This document shows, in pieces, positions 23,801 through 35,800 of a stretch of DNA of 64,000 nt. The notes beneath the pieces were generated by a model that worked only from the letters and a program-made list of their open reading frames with translations, was not told the origin of the DNA and did not search any database. How positions within the stretch are numbered: position 1 is the first letter of the stretch; each line of letters opens with the position of its first letter. The position numbers and the translations under genes were made by a program. Source of the DNA: Valencia hispanica (Eukaryota > Chordata > Actinopteri > Cyprinodontiformes > Valenciidae); the NCBI GenBank assembly GCA_963556495.2, contig OY747710.1, positions 43,853,500-43,917,499 of the forward strand. The letters are read 5' to 3'.

Positions 23801-26800
23801 AAACAAACACAGTGGTCTGTTTTGTTGTTCTCTACAGTTGTGGCCAAAAGTTTTGAGAATGACACAAATATTAGTTTTCACAAAGTTTGCTGCAAAACTA
23901 CGTTTAGATCTTTGTTTCAGTTGTTTCTGTGATGTACTGAAATATAATTACAAGCACTTTATACGTTTCAAAGGCTTTTATTGACAATTACATGACATTT
24001 ATGCATAGAGTCAGTATTTGCAGTGTTGGCCCTTCTTTTTCAGGACCTCTGCAATTCGACTGGGCATGCTCTCAATCAACTTCTGGGCCAAATCCTGACT
24101 GATAGCAACCCATTCTTAAAAAATCCCTTCTTGGAGTTTGTCAGAATTAGTGGGTTTTTGTTTGTCCACCCGCCTCTTGAGGACTGACCACAAGTTCTCA
24201 ATGGGATTAACATCTGGGGAGTTTCCAGGCCATGGACCCAACATTTCAACGTTTTGGTCCCCGAGCCACTTAGTTATCACTTTTGCCTTTTGGCACGGTG
24301 CTCCATCATGCTGGAAAATGCATTGTTCTTCACCAAACTGTTGTTGGATTGTTGGAAGAAGTTTCTGTTGGAGGGTGTTTTGGTACCATTCTTTATTCAT
24401 AGCTGTGTTTTTGGGCAAAATTCTAAGTGAGCCCACTCCCTTGGATGAGAAGCAACCCCACACATGAATGGTCTCAGGATGCTTTACTGTTGGCATGACA
24501 CAGGACTGATGGTAGCGCTCACCCTTTCTTCTCCGGACAAGCCTTTTTCCAGATGCCCCAAACAATCGGAAAGAGGCTTCATCGGAGAATATGACTTTGC
24601 CCCAGTCCTCAGCAGTCCATTCACCATACTTTCTGCAGAAGATCAATCTGTCCCTGATGTTTTTTTTGGAGAGAAGTGGCTTTTTTGCTGCCCTTCTTGA
24701 CACCAGGCCATCTTCCAAAAGTCTTCGCCTCAGTGTGCGTGCAGATGCGCTCACACCTGCCTGCTGCTATTCCTGAGCAAGCTCTGCACTGGTGGCACTC
24801 CGATCCCGCAGCTGAATCCTCTTTAGGAGACGATCCTTGCGCTTGCTGGACTTTCTTGGACGCCCTGAAGCCTTCTTAACAAGAATTTAACCTCTTTCCT
24901 TGAAGTTCTTGATAATCCTATAAATTGTTTATTTAGGGGGAATTTTAGTAGCCACAATATCCTTGCCTGTGAAGCCATTTTTATGCAACACAATGATGGC
25001 TGCACGCGTTTCTTTGCAGGTCACCATGGTTAACAATGGAAGAACAATGATTTCAAGCATCACCCTCCTTTTAACATGTCAAGTCTGCCATTCTAACCCA
25101 ATCAGCCGGATATAATGATCTCCAGCCTTGTGCTCGTCAACATTCTCACCTGAGTTAACAAGACGATTACTGAAATGATCTCAGCAGGTCCTTTAATGAC
25201 AGCAATGAAATGCAGTGGAATTTTCATGGCAAAGAAGGACTATGCAATTCATCTGATCACTGTTCATAACATTCTGGAGTATATGCAAATTACTATTATA
25301 AAAACTTAAGCAGCAACTTTTCCAATTTCCAATATTTATGTAATTCTCAAAACTTTTGGCCACGACTGTACACCTCCTGGTGTTCAAAATCGCCATATTA
25401 GAACATATTACATCAACTGGCCATGCAATATAAAGTATCTAGTGCCCAAAAGCTGCATTGACTATAGAGAACCGTTCTGGGGAAATGATGTTGGGCTGAC
25501 CAATCACAGACATGCGCTCTCCAACGCGTTCGACAGATATTTCAAAGATTGGGCTCTACTCCGTCCATGCTTGCATGCTCGTCAGAGAGCGCTTGCGTCG
25601 ACGTATAATGACGCTGCGTGTCTCCGCACCTCCAAAGATGGAGAAGTATAAACTAGGCTTAAAAGGAAAATGTCTCCGTCAACAAGTGTGCATGTGGGTG
25701 CAAAGTTGCTGACGGAGAAACATAAACTAGGTTTAACTCAGCTCCAAAGAACACTACAGGAACTCATTCCTACCAGTCTATCTACAGCAGCTCTTTCCAA
25801 CGTAACTGGTGATTGGCCCACTGCACTTCACATTTGTCCATGTTGTTTTTTTGAAAAACAAGTAGGGTTCACATCAACGGCATAAAACCATTTTCATATT
25901 GTCTATAAACTGTCTAAAAGCTCTGTGAAGATTTGTCATGTTTTGACTACTGCCTGCACATGCTTTTGTTCTCTTTGTTCCAGTTTTGATTGTGGCTAAA
26001 TTTTAAGATAGAATCCTAAATACAGATCTATCAGTCAAATTTTACTTTTACTCTCTTGAAAACCTTCTGTGATGAATAATTCTGTATGCTGCTTCTGTTT
26101 ATCAAGCTAAAGATGCTAATAACCTAGAAGGTTTTGGAGACAGAGTATATTGCTAGCAAAAAAACATGTTTTACCTTGATACATGTGGCTATTTCAGCAG
26201 GACAGAGCTAGACTGTGGTCGGCACTAACACAGACACAGGTTGGCTAAAGATGACATGTGTTGACTATTCAAAATGTACGAAAGATGAGCAAAGAAACAT
26301 ACATTCAACAAAAATGGGCCAAGTGTATTCTAGCAAACTGTAAAAATGCATTTCTTCTGAACATAAAATAAATTAAAAAAACAATTAAAATGGTGTATGG
26401 TATAAGGTATTTTAGTTATGAGTGTATTGAAGTTTCGCATGTTCTCCATTTGCTGATCGCTTCGCCAGTTAATTCACTAAAAATCCCTCCTCGTGTCTGT
26501 TAAATAAAGTTTAAAACAAGCTACATTCATTTGAACCTTTCTTCTGAGTTCAAGTTTGAATCCAATGGTTCAGTTTTAGCACGATGAATATTATTTGCAT
26601 CCTTGTTCAAAAGTAAATAAAATAAAAAGTACAAATAAGCTATGTGAACCAATATTAATGTACACAAATTCATCCGTCTGGTTATCTATCAAAATTCAGC
26701 CCGAAGGAAGAATTTGTTTGTTCTCTGAAGTATTAATATCACAAATTTACAGCAGTAAGGAAAACTAACGAGAACAGCATTTTATTTAGATTAAGACTTA

Positions 26801-29800
26801 TTTAACTTCAGTCAAAAAAAAAGAATACTTTCAGTGAGGATTTGTAGAAAAACTATCGGGGGACAATAATTATGGTAATCAAGCATATCTGCTCTAACAG
26901 CAGCTTTGTCTACCGGGAGGTTGCTTTACACTAAAGGCTCAATCCCAATGTCCCGTACAAACGGCTGAGGACACTCTACAAACGATTTTTGGACCATTCC
27001 CTACAGCTTCCTTGAGGCAGCCTTATAAGAATCCAGCGTTCGTTGGCTGTTTGTGGCTAGGTTGATGGTTTTACCGCAGATTTTCTACGAACGTGCCACG
27101 AAAAGCCTCTTTGTAGGTTGGCCTGTCATAACAAATTTAGCAAAAAAAATGAAATGCTATTTCCGTCCCTGCACTCAACCGACAATTTATAGTGGTTTTC
27201 TTCACGTTTAATGCTCTTTCCTTCGTCCAGGAAGAAGGACATTAAGCTTGCTAAACTCACGCCCATTTTTCTTCTTCTCCTTGTGTGGTTTGGTAATGTA
27301 AATTTTTTGAGACGGGCAGTTGTAGTACACTACATGTTTTCACACAAAACCTAAAGTAACTTTTGCCGCCTGTTGAAAATTAGCGCTTTCTCGATATCAA
27401 AATGTGTCTTTCAAATTCACGGACATCTTATGTTAAATCCATAGTAAATTTCCAACGGGATCAGGAAATACCTTTTATCGCTCCATTGACTCTCATTCAT
27501 GTTTTTTGACAGTAGGGGACCCATGGACCGGAAGGAGATGGGCATGACTTAGGGAGAGTGGCTAGACCAACCTGTGGAGTAAAATCTTTGGCTATTGCGG
27601 TTTGTCTGGATTTCTAGGCCAGCAGACTGCCTCAAAGTATTTCAGAATCTTCTCATAATGTTAAAGGATTCTAGTTTACTGGGAAAAGCAAAAAGCACCT
27701 GATGCAATTAATCTGGAGGTTATATATAGAGAACTACGATCCCCATCCGTCTTTATTAACCTCGTTTGGTGCAAAGACTTTCCTCTGCCCAAGCGGAAAT
27801 ATTCCCCGAAGCAGTAAGCTGCATTCTTCTCAGCCACAGAACACAGAATACACTTTATGTTAGACAACTATCTGCATTCTCTAGCTAAAACACGTTTCCG
27901 TGCTAAAAGACTTACACGTCATGAATGTGGCTGTAGAACCTGCTGTTGAGCGCTCCGAGCTCTGAGCCGACGAGTATGAAGGGGGTGGCTATCTCTGCAG
28001 CCTGCAGGAGTCGGTGCAGATCATCCACCATCCTGCAACACAATGCACTCGTCAGTCTCTGTGGAAACCCAGGGCGCGCTGCAACCAGGGCCAGGAGATT
28101 TACACGGGCCAGAGGTTACCAGAATGAAAGATGGACTGGCCAATAACCTGCATCTAAATGGAAAGAACCGGAAATGATCAAAAGGTGGAAGGGATCACAT
28201 ACGGAAGGGAAGTCAATGGAAACTACAACTCAGCATAAAAGATGATGTTGCTGAACACTGCTGGGATGGGTTTGGCATATAGATACAAACAGTCAGACCA
28301 AATGGGGAATGAGTGTTGGCACTACAAATTTTGCTGGACGATAAATTGCCTCGGAAATTATTGCGATAAACGATAATATTGTCGTTTTGAGAGCATTTCG
28401 AACTAATGTAACAATAATGCATGCATACCTTCTGAACGATCATATAAACCTTTATTTCTAAAGAATATTTACCACTGCAACTGGACATTTTTAATATTCA
28501 ATATAAATTTAAAAAAACAACCCGAAACAATGAAGAAAAAAAACTGGATGAACTCTAAACAAAATTGCTCTTCAAAAAAATATTTATAACTCATATTTCT
28601 ACCTCAGACAGGAAAAACAGGCAAAACTATAAGTTAGGAATTATGTAAACAAAAGGTGCTAACCAACAACAAAACCACTCGGGTTGAATAAAAACAAAAA
28701 ATTCAACACAGCTCTTTTTAATTAACTAATTCTGTGACTTCTGAAGGCAACAGGGTTTCTTTTAGTCTTTGTCTTTGTCTTTGTCTGCTGAAGCAGGAGC
28801 AGCTGCTCTCTGTCTCTCTCCAGATCCGTTCACTTATTTTCTTTTATTTTATTTTCTGTTTGCTTTTCTTGTTTTCTTTCTTAACCTTTTCTTAGTTACT
28901 TTATTTTCCCAGCCCCTGGAGTTACTGTATTGGACCAGATCTCTTCTTGGATTACTTTTCTATGGACTTATCAACATGGCTTTTTGCTCAGCTGAGGATT
29001 TTGAAAAACTGCTCCACAGAATTGAGGGCATTGAAACGAAGCTACGTCGTCTGGAAATTAATTTTGATCTCCACGCTGATTATGGACAAAATGAAACAAC
29101 TTTACCTTTACCTTTGAATACAAACAGCCCTGTGTTATGTCGGTCTAACCGTGTCACAGAGACTCCCTACAGGTGTCTGAGCGGCAGAACTCCGCACTAC
29201 AGTGAAAACTTGCCAGCTTTAAAACGCATGAAATCAACCCCAGCCTGTTCTCCGAGGAAGAAAAAACTAAAGAAACTCCGACACGGAGAAACCTCTGAAC
29301 CCAGAGCTGCCGCTTCTGCTAAAAGTAAACAAAAGAGGTTTCAGCCAAAAACAAGAGATATTTCTCCACCTGGAATCCCGCTGAAAAACAGATTCGCAGC
29401 CTTGAGTTCCCCGAAAGATGACGCATCCCCCGGGACAAGTCAAAGCCACCAGGAGAAACCCAGCCGCATCAAGCGGACACATAAAGTAAGAGCGCCCCCA
29501 GCAAAGACTGTTATCATACAAGACGGATCAATTAATGGAATTGAGGCTTTTTGTAGCAAGAATACCAAAGTTTATAGTTGCTACAAAAATACAGTGAGAG
29601 AAATATCAGAAAAAAATCCCTAAAATCTTGGACCAACATCCTGCTTTGGAAAAGCTCGTCATTCACGCTGGATCAGCAGACATCGTGATGAGACAATCAG
29701 AGATTCTGAAGAGAGACTTTTCTGATCTCCTACAGAGACTTGATGGACTTAACGTAAACATCCTCATCAGCGGACCAGTCCCTGAAGGGAATGATGAAAG

Positions 29801-32800
29801 ATTTAGCAGACTCCGCATGCTCCATAAATGGTTGAAGAAACAATCAGCTGAGAAGTCGTTCACATTTATTAATAATTTCAAAGTATTTGGAAGTGCTAAT
29901 CATCTGTTTAAAGCAGGAATGCGCTATTTCAACAGGTCCGGAGTAAGGCTGTTGGCAGCAAACATTTTTTCTTATCAACATCAGAAAGCAAAACACTTGC
30001 TCCCAAAAGCTGACCTTGAGGCGCCCATGGATATCAGAGAACAAAAACAGCAAGTCATGATGACACCACAGGACCGAACAGATAAACAACCATCAGAGAT
30101 TAAGTCTTCATCTTCCTGTGACTCAGCCACATCAAATGAGTCTCCATTTAGAAACTTTACAGACAGACTGAATGAGCAAATCAAACTTGGGACACAATTA
30201 ACACCTAAACTTAGACTACACCAAACGCCTGGGACTAGTGTCCATAAGCCTGGGAGCTTCCCCCCACTGATTATTACAGATATCTGATATTTGAGGGAAC
30301 CGGGCAATAAATCCACCCCTACCGTCTCCCAGAATTCACCCGGCACCCCTGAGGCTATATCAGTGATTATCAGCACCAGGAAACATAAACCGTTAACCAC
30401 ACGCTCTCATATTAAACAAAATCTCAAATTGATAACCTGTCGGAAGGGTCAGCTGCCCGTCATCACAATACTTAAGTTAGCTTTATTAAACATTAGATCT
30501 CTATCCGGAAAGTCTTTTCTTATCAATGACTTCATCACTGAGCATAATTTACACGCCCTTTTTTTATCAGAAACTTGGCTAGATGAAAATAACGAAACAA
30601 CTTCATTAATAGAATCCAGTCCTCCAAATTATAATTTCTTAAGCGAGAACAGAAAACACAAACGAGGCGGAGGTGTAGCCACCATCTTTCACAACTCAAT
30701 GAACTTTAAAAAGGTAACTCTGGGCGCGTTTGAATCTTTTGAATACCTAGCCACCCAGATAAATGAGCCTAACAAAGCGTTATTTCTAAGTTTATATAAA
30801 CCACCAAAACTTAACTCTAACTTCTTTAATGACTTCAATGACCTTCTTTCTGTAATATGTATCGACTATGACCAACTAATCATCGTGGGGGACTTTAACA
30901 TCCATACCGACAACCCCCAAGATAGACAAGCAAAAACATTAGATGATACTCTCCACAACTTCGGACTGATCCAGCATGTCAAACAACCAACACACAATAA
31001 AGGACACACTCTGGACTTAATTATCAGCAAAGGTTTAAATATTTCTGACATCTCTGTAATTAATATTGCATTATCTGACCATTTCTGTGTTTTCTTTCAA
31101 AGTACCATCTCTGCTAAATTACCCAGCCACAGTAAGACCACTATAAAAAAGCGTTTTCTAGGGGACAGTTCAGTAGAAACCTTTAAACGTATTTATCCTT
31201 CCACCACATCCCCCTCATCTCCCAACTCAAACTCAGTAAATAAGTTGGTAGATAATTTCCTTGCAAAAATCTCAGACATCATGGATTCCATTGCTCCAAC
31301 TAAAGTGAAAGTAGTCTCAGGTAGAAAGAAGTCTCCGTGGACAAGTAATCCACTGGTACGTAGTGAAAAAAGAGAGTGTCGACGAGCCGAGAGAAAATGG
31401 CGGAAAACTCGACTCCAGGTTCACTATGAGATCTACAAAGAGAGACTGAATAGATATCAGCTAACTATAAAAGATGCTAGGGAATCGTTCTTTTCTGAAA
31501 TCATCAACAGAAACATTAATAACGCACGGACTCTATTTGCAACAGTGGAAAGACTAACTAATCCTTTAGTGACAGTAGCCCCAGAACTAAACTCTACCAG
31601 GGCCTGCAATGAATTTGCCAGCTTTTTCACTGAAAAGATTCTAACAATTAGACGGTCAATCTGTACCTCAATATCGAAACCCACAACCAGTGCCATCCCC
31701 AATCAACAACAATGTAGAGAAAATGTCTGAATTCCACGAATTAAACCAGAACAGCCTTGAAAAAAGCATTATCCAATTAAGCTCCTCCTCCTGCTGTCTT
31801 GATATCCTACCCACAGCTTTTCTAAAGAAAGTTCTTCCTGTTATTGGTTCTGATCTTGTTCAAATAGTGAACTCGTCACTGCTATCAGGTGTCTTCCCTC
31901 AGGCTTTAAAAACAGCAGTTATTAAACCACTGCTAAAGAAGAAAAATCTGGACAACACGTTAATGCAGAACTATAGGCCAATCTCTAATCTCCCATTCAT
32001 CAGTAAGATTATTGAAAAAGCTGTGTTTCAGCAGTTAAATGGCTTCATAACAACGACAAACCGTTTTGATCCTTTTCAGTCTGGTTTCCGCGCTCACCAC
32101 AGCACCGAGACTGTCCTCGTCAAAGTATTTAATGACATCCGCATAAATACAGACTGTGGAAGAACCACAGTGCTGGTTCTGTTGGACCTCAGTGCAGCAT
32201 TTGACACTGTTGATCATAATATTTTATTGGAACGACTGGAGAGCTGGGTCGGACTCTCTGGTACAGTACTTGGCTGGTTTGAGTCTTACCTAAAGAACAG
32301 GGACTTCTATGTTTCAATAGGAAACTTTTCATCAGAACGAACAGAAATCACATGTGGGGTGCCCCAGGGCTCCATCCTGGGGCCCCTCTTATTTAATATC
32401 TACATGCTCCCACTAGGCAAGATTATAGCGACCAATAACATTAGCTACCATAACTACGCGGATGACACTCAGCTCTACATTACAATGTCACCAGGTGACT
32501 CTGAACCCATTCAAACCCTAAATCAATGCATTGACCAAATAAATGGATGGATGTGCCATAACTTTCTCCAGCTGAATAGAAACAAAACTGAAGTGATTAT
32601 TTTTGGACCCAAGGAGGAACGATCAAGAGTCAGCACACAGCTTCAATTAATACAGCTAGAAACTACTGATCAGGTTCGTAACCTAGGTGTAGTAATGGAC
32701 TCAGACCTGAACCTCCAGGGTCACATAAAGGCAATAACAAGGTCAGCGTTCTATCACCTGAAGAACATTTCTAGGATTAAAGGACTGATGTTGCAACACG

Positions 32801-35800
32801 ACCTAGAAAAACTCATCCATGCGTTTATCTTTAGTCGGATTGATTACTGCAACAGCATCTTCACAGGTCTGCCTAAAAAGTCAATCAGACAGCTGCAGCT
32901 GATCCAGAACGCTGCCGCTCGCGTCCTCACTAGAACCAGGAAAGTAGAGCACATCACCCCAGTTCTAAAGTCCTTACACTGGCTCCCTGTAGCTCAGAGA
33001 ATAGACTTTAAAATACTTTTACTAGTTTATAAATCATTACATGGCTTAGCACCAAAATATGTTGAAGACCTGTTGTCATGGTACCAACCACCAAGACCAC
33101 TCAGGTCCTCCAACTCTAGCCTACTAAACATCCCTAGACTCAGAACTAAACATGGAGAAGCAGCTTTCAGTTTCTATGCTCCCCTTATCTGGAACAGACT
33201 TCCTGACGAGTGTAGAGCTGCTGAAACTCTGAACTGCTTTAAATCGAGACTAAAAACCATCTGTTTAGAATTGCCTTTGAGTAAATGCTTGATGTTATAT
33301 GTATGAAATGTGTTCATGCTCTCTTGCTTTTTTTTATTTTTCTCTTGCTTTATTGTGTATCATGTATAATGTGTGTTTCTTTTATGTGTTTCTTTTAAAT
33401 CACCAAATCATGTAAAGCACCTTGAATTGCCCTGCTGTTGAAAGTGTGCTATACAAATAAAATTGCCTTGCCTTGCCTTGCCTTTAGGGGTATCACAGTA
33501 AATGGGGCTGAATGAAATAAATTCCACCTTTTTCAGATTTTTGCTTATGAGGGGGAAAAAAGGGGGGGAAACAGTGTGTCCTTTACCTTTCACGACTGTG
33601 CACTACATCATCTTTGTGGTTACAATGTGATGAAAGTGTGAAAAGATTCAAGGGGTATCTTTGCATGCTACTGCATCTATGTGTTTCTTCTTCTCTGTTG
33701 CACTACACACTGTAATGTTTTTCAGCACACTATGAATGTAAATATAATGAAACACTCTGAGATGAAAAGAAGAACTGGGACTTAAATTATTAATGCGACT
33801 GTTTTGCTTGACAGCATGATAACTAGCAGCGATTTAGAGCCTAGATTGATCACGGTGTTTCAGCCTAACAATGCTAAACATTCTTTGGTTTTAGCATCGA
33901 AAAGACAAAGATCTCCGCCTCGTTTTTCTCAGTTTGATATTTGATATTAAACTGGAAACGGCATAATGCCACGCTCTGAGGCTCCCTGGGCAACATACAT
34001 GAACACCAAAGTAAATAAAGGTTCAAACAGATTCTAAGACAGATTGGAGTATAAAAAGAATTAAGATAAAAATGATAATTACACTAAAGCAAAGACTGAC
34101 TGAATCCGTTTCCAAAATTTTCTTTTAGAGGTGTATTGAAAAACAAGACAAGAGTTTCCTCTGTCAACTCAACATGACTTGTTGCTCCATACAACAGAGC
34201 TTCACCTCTCTAGAACATGTGGCTCCAGCGTTAGGGCTGAGGTATATTCTGCTTTCGAAGCAGTTCCCACTTCTCAACTTTTTGACATCCTAGTAAGGAA
34301 GCTTACATGAAAAGACTTCCAACTTTAACCTGAGCTAAAGAGTTTATGAACAAAAGCTGCACAAGAAGTTCCTTAAAAATGTTGGAACTTTTACACATTT
34401 TATACTGGGGGCTTCTACCTGCAGCTACAGTCCCAGGGAAAATTCTGCATATCCTTTCAAGGACAATTTGGACCAACTGACCCAACGGTCATAATTTTGG
34501 ACGATGAAAAGAAGCCGAAGTGTCTGGAGGGAATCAATGCATGCACAGGGAAAACATGGAAACTCCATGCAGAAAGACCCCGGGTCGGGATAAAAACCCG
34601 GACCTTCTTGATGTTAGGCAATAGGGCTACCAAATGCGAATGAATCTCTTAAGAGTGTATTCACACCAGGAAGGTCTGTTAGTTCACTTGCTTTGGTCCG
34701 GACCAAATGTTTTTTCTTTTACTGTGGTTCCTATTCACACTAAGAGTAAATGCAACAGGACCAAAGTTTCTCAACAAAAAGACACATGTGCTAGGGTCTT
34801 TCAGCCACTGGGCAGTTAAACGTGTAGGCGGGGTAAAACCAGGAAGCCATGTGAAAATAGATCAACATAAACAATGGAGAGTGCTGTTTTTATCGTCTTT
34901 CTGGCGTTATGGTTAATACACAGGGGTCGTGTTATTGAATATTTTGCGAATTTGGCCGGATTTCTAAACGGTGATGGAAAAATCTGAAGGCTGTCGGTCA
35001 TTTTGACAGATTAGAATTCACACCTGAGCACCATCTCAAACCTGGACACAGCACTCAATGCATCTCGCTAACCAGGAGCAGACAGCATGTTGAAGCCAGG
35101 GTTTGGGGCGCATCTGTGGCTGCACAGATGGCACAACACCTGACGCAGACTAGTGGTGACAGAACGCTGCAGTTAAACTACCGATGCAAAAAGAGGGCAT
35201 CCAGGGGGATTTCCTCCATCTGAAGCAAACAAAAAAGCCCCTTGTTCAGAGTTTTGCTGTATTCTGATCATTTGAATTGAAGAAATGTTCCCCGATTTCA
35301 AAACTATGACTGAAGTGGCGCTTCAGCCTGACTTTAAGCAAAGGCAGAGCGCAGCTTAGCTCCATCAAGTGCGTTCAGGCCACAGCAGAAATGTGCATAA
35401 TACATGTAGCTTATTAATCTGCTCGATGTGTGATGGCATGATGTGTATTCTCTGATCAGTTTGATTTGATTTAATATCAACTAAAATGAATGTAAATGAA
35501 CTACTGAATATGTTGTCATTTAAAAAAATGACAGGTAAAAATTGATTATGACCGGATTTTTTGGACTCAGTCAGTGAAAATGACCGACAACAAAAGATTG
35601 TCGGGGTTCATTGTTGGCTGATACAGCTACAGATCTTAACAGAAATGTTTGAGCGTTTAATGAAACGTGAGGTGTACAATAGGATGCAGAAAGATGGATT
35701 GTGTAGAATTAACATATCATAAATATGGATAGAATATGAATAGAGTGTATTGATGTCACAGTGGGGACATTCGCATGTTAAGGCAGCGCACGCATAAAAA

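Larger units (their letters stand above)
23545..25880. other. Unclassified repeat-like sequence around a Tc1
   Basis: The flanks of the Tc1 at 23835-25368 (23545-23834 and 25369-25880) have a higher GC content than their neighbours. They include an ATG-led 24-codon frame ([20 protein letters not shown]) at 23712 and a CpG-containing patch, GCGTCGACGTATAATGACGC, near 25594. They may be halves of one older DNA transposon, possibly PIF/Harbinger-like, but I could not find its ends. Confidence 0.35.
28760..33484 (+). mobile_element. L2-type LINE, nearly full length (copy A)
   Basis: In order: a pyrimidine-rich 5' region from about 28760, ORF1 (28976-30287), ORF2 (30288-33306), a short 3' UTR with CAAATCATGTAAAGCACCTT, and the terminus ATACAAATAAAATTGCC followed by a TTGCC tandem tail (about 33462-33484). 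One frameshift breaks each ORF; otherwise coding is preserved. The RT sequence and the ORF1 esterase place it in the L2/CR1 group. It lies in the 17.6 kb intron, antisense to the host gene. Confidence 0.92.

Noticed and set aside
28769..28975. Hydrophobic N-terminal extension of L2 ORF1
   Set aside because: The Phe/Leu-rich translation comes from a pyrimidine-rich 5' leader. The ATG at 28976 gives the plausible protein start.
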